Shown: positions 44,903 to 55,623 of the stretch, in pieces
Layout of the letters: every line of letters starts with the position of its first letter
How positions within the stretch are numbered: position 1 is the stretch's first letter
From: Ruegeria aquimaris
GTDB taxonomy: Bacteria; Pseudomonadota; Alphaproteobacteria; Rhodobacterales; Rhodobacteraceae
Direction of reading: 5' to 3'
DNA length: 64,000 nt
Assembly (NCBI RefSeq): GCF_025751555.1
Contig: NZ_JAOWLB010000009.1
Location: forward strand, 62,001-126,000
The notes under the pieces: model-generated
Told to the model about the DNA's origin: nothing
What the model saw: only the letters and a program-made list of their open reading frames with translations
Databases searched by the model: none
Program-made: the position numbers and the translations under genes

Positions 44903-47593
44903 TCAATCCGCTTGCGTGGTGCTTCGGCCTGCGCGCAACCACACGCCCCCGACCACAATGGGAAACAGGCTCGCACCGACCGCCAGCGCCATTTGCCGCC
45001 AGCCCAGCGGCGTCAGTTGCAACGCCTCTGAAACGGCCGGGATCTGGAACGCGGCCACCAGCAAACCCATGCAGAACGCCAACGCGGCATAGACCCAAGG
45101 GTTTCTGGTGATGCTGTTGACCAAGCCACGTTCGCCCCGGTCACGCATGTTGAACACGTGCCACAGCTGCGCAAGAGCAAGGGTCAGAAACGCGACGGAC
45201 ACGGCATCACGAGCATCCATGTCCAGCCGGGCTAGCGCAATCCAGAACGCCCCCAGCGTGGCAATGGTGATGGCAAGGCCGAAGACGACGATATCAACCC
45301 ATTGCAGCATTCCGACGATCGGCTCTTTCGGGTTGCGCGGCGGGCGTTTCATGACGCTGCGATCCCCCTCGCCCAGACCCAGTGCAAAGGCGGGAAAGAC
45401 ATCCGTCACGATGTTCAGGAACAGGATCTGAAGTGGCAGCAGCGGCGCGGGCAGCCCCGCGGCAATGGCCAGCCCGACGATCAGTATCTCACTGAAATTG
45501 CAGGACATGAGGTAGATGACAAAGCGTCGGATATTGCTAAAGATGACACGCCCCTGCCACATTGCCGCAACGATCGATGAGAAAGCATCATCCTTGAGAA
45601 TGACATCCGCCGCATCGCGTGCGACCTGAGTGCCGCGCTGACCCATGGCGATACCGATATCGGATTTCTTCAGAGCGGGCGCATCGTTCACACCGTCACC
45701 GGTCATCGCAACGATATGACCGGCGTCCTGGTAGTGGGCGACCAGCTTCAGCTTGGTTTCCGGAGCAACGCGGGCGAAAACATCGACCTGTTCCAGCTGA
45801 TCCCGCATCTCGGCATCGTTGCCCCCCGTTTTCAGACCTTCGAGAGAATTTTCTGAAAGCGCGACGATACGGCCATCCTCCCCGAGACCGGCCTGAAACG
45901 CGATTTGCTTGGCGGTCGCGATATGGTCACCGGTCATCATGACAACGCGCACACCGGCGCCACGGCACTCTGCTATCGCGGTGGGCACATCCGGGCGCAG
46001 CGGATCCAGAAGCATGACGAACCCGACAAGGATCAGCGACTGATAGAACGGCGCGCCATCGGTGTTCTTCTGCTTATAGGCCAGCCCGATCAGGCGATAG
46101 CCCATGCCTGCGGCATCCTCGACCCGTTTCAGCCATTCCTGCCGCTGTGCCTCCGACAACTCTCGGACGCCTTCGGCCGTCAACACCCGATCCGAGGCTT
46201 CGATGACCGCTTCGGGCGCCCCCTTTACCGCTGTGAAGACGTCGCGGCCTGCGGAATGCAGTGTCGCCATCATCTTGAACTCCGGATCATAGGGATGCTT
46301 GGCGATTTCCGGCCGGTCCTCGGCGTCGAGGTCGGGACGAACGCCAAGCAGTTCGGCAAAATGCAGCAACGCGATTTCCATCGGGTCGCCGACACCGTGT
46401 TGCGTGCCGGCCTGGCCGATCTCCGCGGTATTGCACAGCACTCCGATTTCCAGAGCGAGGCGCAGATCGGGCTCGGATAACGCCGCCCCTGCCTCCAGCA
46501 AGTCGGCAGCCGCCACATCGCGCCCGTCCAGCAGGAAACCGGCGACGGTCATCCGGTTCTCGGTCAGGGTACCGGTCTTGTCCGTCAGGATCAACGTCGT
46601 CGCGCCCAGGGTCTCGACTGCGGAAAGCCGCTCAATCAGCGTGTTCCGCCGCGCCATCCGCAACATGCCGCGGGCAAGCGCAAGGGTAGCGACGACCGGC
46701 AACCCCTCGGGTACCGCCGCAACGGCCAGCGCGATTGCGGTCTCTATCATGTCTACCAGCACAAGGCCGCGCGCGAACCCGATAGCGGCGATCAGGGTGG
46801 ACAAAGCGATGGTGAGCAAAACCAGGGTGCGCCCCAACCTGTCCAGCCGTTTTTCCAGGGGATGCGCGGCGGCCTCGGCGGTCTGGACCAATGTCGATAT
46901 CCGGCCCAGCTCCGTTTCCGATCCGATCATCGTCACCATACCGACACCGGCGCCGCGCGTCACGCCTGTGCCCTTGAAGGCCATGTTGGTCCTGTCCGCA
47001 ACGGCGGTTGCCGCAGGAAGGGCTGCGGCACTCTTCGAGACGGGGGCCGATTCACCGGTGAGCGCGGACTCATTGCACTGCAGGTTCTCGACTTGGATCA
47101 GCCGCAAGTCTGCCGGCACGACATCGCCAGCCTCGACGACAACGATGTCACCCGGCGTGATCTCGTTTACCGGCAACATGACCGAATGCCCGTCGCGCCG
47201 AATCCGTGCCGTTGCAACGGTAAGGCTGAACAGCGCCTCCATCGAGCGCAGGGCCTTCCAGCTGGTGAAGAAGCCGATGGCTGTATTGATGGCCAGCACA
47301 AAGAGGATCGCAACCGCCTCGCGGTAGTCGCCCACCGCTACCGACAACAATGCAGCGGCGCTCAGCAGCCAGACGATTACGCTGCGAAACTGGTCGAGCA
47401 GAAGGGCAAAGGGAGAGGTACTCTTGACCCGGTCAAGCCGGTTTTCCCCATAGATCTGTTGCCGCAGAGCGGCTTCATCCGAGTTCAGCCCGGTTTCCAC
47501 ATGAACGCCGAGAAGGCGGAGCACCTCCTCGGCGCTGCGCGCGTGGAGCTGTGATCGTTTCTCGTACTCTGCACCGCTATCAGACATGGGCAT
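44903..47593 (-). CDS. Type II P-type cation-transporting ATPase
   Basis: 896 aa. It has an actuator TGES (ALTGESAPVSKS), TM4 VPEGLPVVATLALARGM, the phosphorylated Asp in LTDKTGTLTENRM, the nucleotide-domain motif KGAPE, and the hinge TGDGVNDAPALKKSDIGIAMG. The P2 subfamily includes Ca and Na pumps; VPEGLP and NESALTG are SERCA/PMR1-like. It has about ten membrane helices. Starts at ATG 47593 or 47587. Divergent from oleate hydratase. Confidence 0.93.
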   Translation of the reverse strand: MPMSDSGAEYEKRSQLHARSAEEVLRLLGVHVETGLNSDEAALRQQIYGENRLDRVKSTSPFALLLDQFRSVIVWLLSAAALLSVAVGDYREAVAILFVLAINTAIGFFTSWKALRSMEALFSLTVATARIRRDGHSVMLPVNEITPGDIVVVEAGDVVPADLRLIQVENLQCNESALTGESAPVSKSAAALPAATAVADRTNMAFKGTGVTRGAGVGMVTMIGSETELGRISTLVQTAEAAAHPLEKRLDRLGRTLVLLTIALSTLIAAIGFARGLVLVDMIETAIALAVAAVPEGLPVVATLALARGMLRMARRNTLIERLSAVETLGATTLILTDKTGTLTENRMTVAGFLLDGRDVAAADLLEAGAALSEPDLRLALEIGVLCNTAEIGQAGTQHGVGDPMEIALLHFAELLGVRPDLDAEDRPEIAKHPYDPEFKMMATLHSAGRDVFTAVKGAPEAVIEASDRVLTAEGVRELSEAQRQEWLKRVEDAAGMGYRLIGLAYKQKNTDGAPFYQSLILVGFVMLLDPLRPDVPTAIAECRGAGVRVVMMTGDHIATAKQIAFQAGLGEDGRIVALSENSLEGLKTGGNDAEMRDQLEQVDVFARVAPETKLKLVAHYQDAGHIVAMTGDGVNDAPALKKSDIGIAMGQRGTQVARDAADVILKDDAFSSIVAAMWQGRVIFSNIRRFVIYLMSCNFSEILIVGLAIAAGLPAPLLPLQILFLNIVTDVFPAFALGLGEGDRSVMKRPPRNPKEPIVGMLQWVDIVVFGLAITIATLGAFWIALARLDMDARDAVSVAFLTLALAQLWHVFNMRDRGERGLVNSITRNPWVYAALAFCMGLLVAAFQIPAVSEALQLTPLGWRQMALAVGASLFPIVVGGVWLRAGRSTTQAD

Positions 47594-47682
47594 TCGCGAT
47601 CTGTAGGCAGGGGGACGCCCACCTGAAAATCTCTGGTCGCATCCCCGTCGCGCGTTGTGTCCAGTGATTTATACATGCTGGA

Positions 47683-47695
47683 ATTGTGATACAAT
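47683..47695. promoter_or_regulatory. Inverted repeat before the oleate hydratase gene
   Basis: ATTGT-GAT-ACAAT is a perfect 5-bp inverted repeat 19 bp before ATG 47714, in the divergent gap with the P-type ATPase. It is not an FNR site by sequence; an operator is possible. Confidence 0.3.
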
Positions 47696-47713
47696 CTGGT
47701 GAAAGGTCACGCC

Positions 47714-49291
47714 ATGCCAACTGTTACGCGGTCAGAAACTCATCATATTGTCGGGGCCGGCATCGCGGGGCTGGCGACGGCAGTGTATCTGTGCCGTGAT
47801 ACAGGATTTTCGGGGCGGAACATCCATATCTACGAAGCCTCTGAATCAGCCGGTGGTTCGCTTGACGGGGCCGGCAGCGCCGAGACCGGATACGTGGTCC
47901 GGGGCGGGCGCATGTTCGAGGAACAGTTTCTCTGCACGCTGGACCTGCTCGACAGCATTCCATTGCCGAGCGATCCGGCGGTGTCTCTCAAGGATGATCT
48001 GTTTGCCTTCAACCTAATGGTCCCGGGATCGTCCAATTGCAGGCTGGTCCGGGATGGCAAGCCAGCCGAGGACCGCAGTGACCTGACGCTAAGCGCACGC
48101 GACATCGTCGACATCAACAGGCTGTTTCTGCATGGCGAACGGGGTCTTGGTGGCGAATCCATCGAAGACTGGTTTCGTCCTACTTTCTTTGACAGCAATT
48201 TCTGGCTGATGTGGTCTACGATGTTCTCGTTCCAGCCGTGGCATTCGCTGACCGAAATGCAGCGCTACCTGTGGCGTTTCATTCACCTGTTCCCCGGCTT
48301 CACCCGGATCGCCGGCATATTGCGGACGCGCCATAACCAGTACGATTCAATTGTCGCTCCGATCCTGGCATGGCTGAAAGACCGCGGCGTCCGGCTCGAA
48401 ACCAAAACACATGTCGAGGAGGTCACGATAAATGGCACGAAACTGGATCGTCGGGTCACCGCTCTTGGTCTGAGCAACGGCAAGACGGTAGTAGTCGGAG
48501 CAAGCGATTTTGTCTATCTGACCCTTGGGTCGATGACCGAGGGTTCCACTCTGGGCTCCCGCGACCGTGCACCTGACTGCGGGACCAGCTTCGGGGCAAG
48601 CTGGAGCCTTTGGCGCAAACTGGCAAAAGCGCATGAGGGTCTCGGAAATCCCGACGTTTTCGTGGACCATTCACGCCATACCGCGTGGACGTCCTTTACG
48701 GTCACGATGGATGGCCCGGATTTCTTCGAGTTCATGGAGGATTTCACCAACAACCGCACCGGAACCGGCGGACTTGTGACCTTTGCTGGTTCTGGCTGGA
48801 CGCTTTCGCTCGTGATGTTCCACCAGCCGCATTTCCGCTCACAAAGGCACGGAACCTATACCTTCTGGGGCTACGGGCTGCGGGGAGACCGGGCGGGCGA
48901 TTTCGTGAAAAAGCCGATGTGGGAGGCCACAGGCGCAGAGATCGTCGAGGAACTGTGCGGGCAGCTGCGCCTGACCGAAGAACAGAGAACCTGGTTTGCC
49001 TCGGCGCGTATCGTTCCCTGCCGGATGCCCTTCATCACCAGCCAGTTCATGCCGCGCAAACCCGGTGATCGTCCCGATGTACGCCCACCCGGTGCGCGAA
49101 ACTTTGCGATCATCGGGCAATATTGCGAGTTGCCCCGCGATTGCGTCTTCACAGTGGAGTATTCCGTGCGATCTGCTCGTAGCGCGGTATCGCAATTGAC
49201 TGGCCTTGTCGACGAGCCACCACCTGTGGTACGTACCGATCTTGATCCGATTGTATTGGGCCGAGCGGCCAGAGTATTGCTGGGAATTTAA
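47714..49291 (+). CDS. ohyA: Oleate hydratase (myosin-cross-reactive-antigen family)
   Basis: 525 aa. An N-terminal FAD-binding HHIVGAGIAGLATAVYL is followed by the family blocks NIHIYEASESAGGSLDGAG, GYVVRGGRMFEEQF, TMFSFQPWHSLTEMQRYLWR, YDSIVAPILAWLKDRGV and the late FVEYSVRSA-type segment (VFTVEYSVRSARSAV). It adds water to cis-9 double bonds of free fatty acids, detoxifying or altering them. ATG 47714 has GAAAGG 7 nt upstream; GTG 47699 is the alternative. Confidence 0.94.
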   Translation: MPTVTRSETHHIVGAGIAGLATAVYLCRDTGFSGRNIHIYEASESAGGSLDGAGSAETGYVVRGGRMFEEQFLCTLDLLDSIPLPSDPAVSLKDDLFAFNLMVPGSSNCRLVRDGKPAEDRSDLTLSARDIVDINRLFLHGERGLGGESIEDWFRPTFFDSNFWLMWSTMFSFQPWHSLTEMQRYLWRFIHLFPGFTRIAGILRTRHNQYDSIVAPILAWLKDRGVRLETKTHVEEVTINGTKLDRRVTALGLSNGKTVVVGASDFVYLTLGSMTEGSTLGSRDRAPDCGTSFGASWSLWRKLAKAHEGLGNPDVFVDHSRHTAWTSFTVTMDGPDFFEFMEDFTNNRTGTGGLVTFAGSGWTLSLVMFHQPHFRSQRHGTYTFWGYGLRGDRAGDFVKKPMWEATGAEIVEELCGQLRLTEEQRTWFASARIVPCRMPFITSQFMPRKPGDRPDVRPPGARNFAIIGQYCELPRDCVFTVEYSVRSARSAVSQLTGLVDEPPPVVRTDLDPIVLGRAARVLLGI

Positions 49292-49334
49292 CTCCTTCCG
49301 CCGTTCTGGTTGCCGAAACCAACGCCCCCGGCAG

Positions 49335-50041
49335 TCAGGTAACGGGCCGGTCCCCTTGATCACCAGTCCGCTTGAGATTCTTGGCCCCAATCACGATCAC
49401 CGGACAGCGCGCTGCCGAGAAAAGGTGCCTCAGGTCCGCTTCGCTTCTCAATGGGCCCAGGTTGAGATCGACGACAATCGCCGTGACGCGACTGCGATCA
49501 ACCCGTTTGAAAACCGCTGCAACTTCTTCGGTGGATTGCACTTCGAATATCCTTGCCAAGACCGCATCTGAAAGCGCGCGCACCATGGTCCGGACCGCGG
49601 TCGAGTGTAAGTTGGCCGAGCCGATCAATAGCACATTGCCATGGAACCCAAACAAAGGACGTTGGCAGAGCAACAAGATATCTTCGTCGGCAGCGGCGGC
49701 GCATGCACATGTGACCAGGTCACCTTCGGCCACCTCGCAACTCCAGAGCTTAGATCGTCCTGATGCCAATTCGGCGATGAGCGTCCCCAGCGCGCTTGCC
49801 TCCCTTTTCATGGTCCGCTGCAACTGCGCGTCAGTTGGTATCTCCCGAAGCGTCCCGTTGCTGGCGACGATCCTGTGCCCCGCACCAATAGCCAGACCCG
49901 AAATCCGCGTATCCACCAGCAGCCCCTTCGGGACGGCTGACAGCGTGTCGAGCAGGATACGCGCATATGACAGCGTGGCCTTGACATCGGAACTGCTCAT
50001 GCCAACGACCAGCAAATGAGGTTCAGGACGCGGGGCCCGGC

Positions 50042-50045
<4 letters not shown>
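49335..50045 (-). CDS. Unknown protein coupled to lon
   Basis: 236 aa. It starts in an ATGA overlap with the lon stop. The alternating hydrophobic beta strands (HLLVVGMSSSD, DILLLCQRPLFGFHGNVLLI, TAIVVDLNLGP, RCPVIVIGA) suggest an alpha/beta Rossmann-like fold such as a two-domain universal-stress relative, but the ATP loop GxxG is not clear. No signal peptide or membrane helix. The overlap implies a role with the protease. Convergent with oleate hydratase (43 bp). Confidence 0.6.
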
Positions 50046-52483
<2,438 letters not shown>

Positions 52484-52541
52484 GATAGCCACCTCGCGTG
52501 CTCCAGTTGCCTCCAATCTAGGCATCGAGGAAAAGCGCGCG

Positions 52542-52555
52542 TTGATCTCTATCAA
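52542..52555. promoter_or_regulatory. Perfect FNR/FnrL box upstream of lon
   Basis: TTGAT-CTCT-ATCAA, 10/10 match to the FNR consensus. The box centre is about 65 bp before the lon ATG (52483) on the minus strand, so a class II start near 52507 would leave a 24-nt leader. Confidence 0.75.
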
Positions 52556-52656
52556 GCGTTTGCGGCTTCTCTATACTGGTCCTTTGTCCCGCCAATCATG
52601 CGGCCGAGGGCTCCATATGCTGGCAAGCGAAATCAAGCCGGGATGCTGCAGTATCC

Positions 52657-52848
52657 CTACTCCTCCAGCCCTTGGATCTTGCCGAGCAACATATCGATGT
52701 CTTCGCTTTCGTGCAGTTTAATTTCCCGACCGGTCGAAAGCAGCAGAACTCGGTCGCCGGAGTTGTTGCCAGTGATTGCAACAATGTGCTGGACATTGAC
52801 TACATGTCCGGTGAGTTCCTCATCTATGATTTCGATCATCTGCAACAT
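52657..52848 (-). CDS. Small FlbD-like protein
   Basis: 63 aa. The sequence VVNVQHIVAITGNNSGDRVL followed by LLSTGREIKLHESEDIDMLL looks like the small FlbD/LytTR-like beta-rich domain seen in flagellar FlbD proteins (strand-loop-LSTGREI then an acidic helix). It lies upstream of lon on the same strand with the FNR box between, so it has its own transcript. Role unknown. Confidence 0.6.
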   Translation of the reverse strand: MLQMIEIIDEELTGHVVNVQHIVAITGNNSGDRVLLLSTGREIKLHESEDIDMLLGKIQGLEE

Positions 52849-53154
52849 TTCATAACCTAAGCTTTCTTCTCGTTCGCGCGACCCAGGCCCGCAGCCAGAC
52901 AGACAATAACCGGTCTACATAAACTCAGAAAGAAAGACCCAGGGGTGCTGTAAAACAGACTCGAACTGATCTCACCTCGGGCACCTGCGGGCCATGAATT
53001 CAGGCAATTGCTTTCGTCGGTGACCTGCCGCTGCCTGCGTTTTCGTGATTTTACCCACGGTTGCTGGTTTTGGGATTTGGCGTTGATGTAAACGCGGGAG
53101 AGCGTGTGGTATGGGAATACCATCGGCCTATGCGTTTGATCTTGTTTGACAAAA
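52849..53154 (-). other. Gene-free stretch before the tRNA fragment
   Basis: About 300 bp with no credible gene; an 88-codon minus frame has no recognisable character. This is probably native sequence downstream of the initiator tRNA locus where the element integrated. Confidence 0.4.
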
Positions 53155-53201
53155 TGGTTGCGGGAGCAGGATTTGAACCTGCGACCTTCAGGTTATGAGC
53201 C
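53155..53201 (-). other. Initiator tRNA 3' fragment (attachment-site scar)
   Basis: Read on the minus strand, the 47 nt run from GGCTCATAACC (anticodon CAU) through the T-arm GGTTCAAATCC to CGCAACCA. They match the 3' part of an alphaproteobacterial tRNA-fMet including CCA. The D-arm and acceptor 5' strand are missing, so it is not a tRNA gene. Such fragments mark one end of an element that integrated into a tRNA 3' end; here the element lies to the right and the intact tRNA should be at its far end. Confidence 0.75.
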
Positions 53202-53571
53202 GAAGCCTCTGCATTTCGCCATCCCAATAATTTCAATGACTTATATCGCAAGCCTTTGAAATGGCGCATTCTTTGACCTGCTCCTAACCGTTTTCGCCGT
53301 CTTTCGCCGGAGCAGATCCTTCTCGAAACCGCATTCACGGGTTGACCAGACGTTGACAAGAAGAAGGGCGCCAAACTCACGACTACGATCACGTGCGTTT
53401 CGGTAACTGCGCATTCACCCACACGAAGGGCGGAAGCCGGGCCTTTGCTGCGAAGAGCATGAGCGTCACTCCATCAACCGTTGCGCTTTTGGGGGTATGC
53501 CGCTCAAGGGTAGAAATGGGTGTTCAAATGCTTGATAAAGGCCGCAAAGCTGCCTGAGGGGACGTATTCTC
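53202..53571 (+). other. Junction between tRNA fragment and DUF262 gene
   Basis: 370 bp without a recognisable gene. It contains GTTGACC and CGTTGAC close together at 53341-53357, possible integrase arm-type sites, and the promoter region of the next gene. AT content is higher than in the core genome. Confidence 0.4.
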
Positions 53572-54678
53572 ATGAGCCTAGAATCGGAAATCAAAGAAGC
53601 GCGACAAACCGTCGTTACCGACGGCTACGACATGTCTATCGGCGAGGTCATCAATCTTTACAAAAATGAAGAGCTCGTGATCGCACCCGCATTCCAGCGG
53701 CTCTTCCGCTGGGACGACGAACGCAAAACTCGTTTTATCGAGTCCATTATTCTTGGTATCCCCTTCCCCCCAATATTTGTTCATCAAGATTCCGAAGGGG
53801 TGTGGGAACTTATCGACGGTCTCCAGAGGGTCTCCACGATTCTCCAACTGACAGGAGACCTTCAAGGTGAACGTGCCGATCAACTAGGCCCGCTGGTACT
53901 AAATGGTACAAAGTTTCTCCCTAGCCTGAGCGGAAAACGCTGGACTGAATCGGCTGAAGGTGCAGGCGACGGTCTGGGAACGTCCATCCAACTCGCTATC
54001 AAGCGCTCCCGAGTAAGAGTTGAAATCCTGCAAGCTGGAAGCTCTAAGACCGCTAAGTACGAGTTGTTTCAACGATTAAACACTGGTGGCGCCGACCTGA
54101 GTCCCCAAGAGGTCCGGAACAGCATCGCCGTCTCGATCAATAACGACTTCTTCAATTGGCTCGTTCAGCTCGCAAGCAGCCCGTCTTTCGTGGCGACCAC
54201 ACGCCAGACTCAGGCCGCTCTAGAGTCTCAAGCAGGTGTCGAACTTGCTCTACGCTTCATCGCCTTCCGCAACATTCCATATCAAAGCGGAATGGATGTT
54301 CATGAGTATCTGGATGACGCTTTGATCAATCTCGCCAGCGACGAGAACTTCGACAAGGATGCTGAAGAGGAAAATTTCAATAGGACGTTCGAGTTTTTGA
54401 ATGCAGCGCTTGGTGACAAGGCATTTCAACGTTGGGACGGCCAGAATTTCTCTGGAAAGTTCCTGATGTCGATTTTCGAAGTACTTGCGATCGGGCTCTC
54501 CAAGAACCTCGCATCTTACGAGGCGATGGGGGAAGTCGAACGAAATCATTCAATTGAGACAAAGGCGCAATCACTAAACGGCATACCGGTTTTCGTCGAA
54601 AATTCTGGTGCAGGAATAAGGGGCACCACGCGCTTGTCCAAACTGCTCCCAGTGGCGGAAGCTCTAATCAAGCCGTGA
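53572..54678 (+). CDS. DUF262 (ParB/Srx-fold) protein
   Basis: 368 aa. The N-terminal DUF262 domain has FQRLFRW (residues 41-47), DGLQR (82-86, the DGQQR-type catalytic/NTP motif) and a later FQRLNTGGADLSPQEVRN. The C-terminal part is helical. DUF262 proteins (for example GmrS-type) can use NTP to restrict modified DNA or act as nucleases in defence. GC is lower than in the core genes. It precedes, by 7 bp, a HEPN protein. Start ATG 53572. Confidence 0.85.
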   Translation: MSLESEIKEARQTVVTDGYDMSIGEVINLYKNEELVIAPAFQRLFRWDDERKTRFIESIILGIPFPPIFVHQDSEGVWELIDGLQRVSTILQLTGDLQGERADQLGPLVLNGTKFLPSLSGKRWTESAEGAGDGLGTSIQLAIKRSRVRVEILQAGSSKTAKYELFQRLNTGGADLSPQEVRNSIAVSINNDFFNWLVQLASSPSFVATTRQTQAALESQAGVELALRFIAFRNIPYQSGMDVHEYLDDALINLASDENFDKDAEEENFNRTFEFLNAALGDKAFQRWDGQNFSGKFLMSIFEVLAIGLSKNLASYEAMGEVERNHSIETKAQSLNGIPVFVENSGAGIRGTTRLSKLLPVAEALIKP

Positions 54679-54685
54679 GGTTGGT

Positions 54686-55330
54686 ATGGCCGCTACACGA
54701 ACGTTGGATCAGTTGCAGGACGCCATGGACCAAGAATTGTCTTGGCGCATCAAAGAGATTAGCACCTTCCGCGTTGAATCTGCAAAGGGCGGGCAAAAGA
54801 GCAAGGCGTTCACTCGCGCTGGCGTCGCCCTGCTGTACGCCCACTGGGAAGGTTTCGTAAAACGATCGGCAGAGCTCTACCTTGAATACGTTTCGAACCG
54901 AGGTCTCAAATACGAAGAACTCACAACTTGTTTCGTCCTCTTTGGACTTAAAGGAAAGTTGAACACCCTTGTCGACTCGCGAAAATCGGCGCCAAATATC
55001 GAAGCTATCGAGTTCATCCGCAGTTCTCTTGGCGAGGTAGCCGCCTTGAAATTAGCGGGTGCAGTAAACACAGAGTCTAATCTCTCTTCGAGCGTCTTCG
55101 AAAACATTGCCAACTCTGTCGGAGTGTCCACCGCCCCCTACAAAACAAAATTCAATCTGATTGATTCAAGTCTCGTAGATCGACGAAACAAGATAGCCCA
55201 CGGAGAGTATCTCGATCTGAAATCCGGCGACTTTGGCCCACTTGTCGACGAAGTCTTGAACCTCATGCGTTCGTTTAAGAACGATTTGCTCAATGCCGCC
55301 GCGACCGAGGCATACAAGAAAACCGCCTAG
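54686..55330 (+). CDS. HEPN-domain protein (MAE_28990/MAE_18760 type)
   Basis: 214 aa, all-helical. The HEPN ribonuclease motif R-x4-H lies at Arg167-His172 in DRRNKIAHGEY. The N-terminal helix ALLYAHWEGFVKRSAELYL is typical of the MAE_28990/MAE_18760 branch. HEPN proteins are usually RNases that kill or stop growth on phage infection. Paired 7 bp downstream of a DUF262 gene, in line with reported DUF262-HEPN defence pairs, where one partner senses and the other cleaves RNA. Confidence 0.85.
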   Translation: MAATRTLDQLQDAMDQELSWRIKEISTFRVESAKGGQKSKAFTRAGVALLYAHWEGFVKRSAELYLEYVSNRGLKYEELTTCFVLFGLKGKLNTLVDSRKSAPNIEAIEFIRSSLGEVAALKLAGAVNTESNLSSSVFENIANSVGVSTAPYKTKFNLIDSSLVDRRNKIAHGEYLDLKSGDFGPLVDEVLNLMRSFKNDLLNAAATEAYKKTA

Positions 55331-55505
55331 CAGTGTGTCGGAGAATTCCTGAGTCGATGCAGGCTACACTGGGCCTGAAGGCCTGCTTTCGGCTGACCTG
55401 GACATTCATTGGCCTAGGCGCGAATGACCGCTCTGGGTCACAAGCTATCATAATAAACCTGTTTGAACGGTGCTCCAGCGGGACAACCCTATGACCCGAT
55501 TGACC

Positions 55506-55550
55506 GGAATTGCCCTCCCCGACCCAATTCCACCTTCCGCCTGTATTCCG
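55506..55550. repeat. Bipartite direct repeat, copy A
   Basis: GGAATTG (55506-55512), a 12-nt spacer and CAATTCCACCTTCCGCCTGT (55525-55544), then TTCCG. It has the same arrangement, with the same spacer length, as copy B at 58016-58060. The two flank the integrase and the next gene. Confidence 0.6.
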
Positions 55551-55623
55551 GTCCCAGCCTTGTGATCCGACTTGATCGTGGCGCGGGTCTAGGCCTGTGT
55601 CGGAGGACAAGGAGGTGAGTTGC

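Noticed and set aside
52857-53123. 88-codon minus-strand open frame
   Set aside because: No family character, poor start; lies in sequence that looks non-coding next to the attachment scar.
53155-53260. Complete tRNA gene at the element boundary
   Set aside because: Only 47 nt of the 3' part are present; no D-arm or 5' acceptor strand can be paired in the following sequence.
53051-53422. Minus-strand open frame of 123 codons across the tRNA fragment
   Set aside because: It reads through the tRNA scar and flanks, giving the artefact peptide NLKVAGSNPAPAT, with no protein family character.
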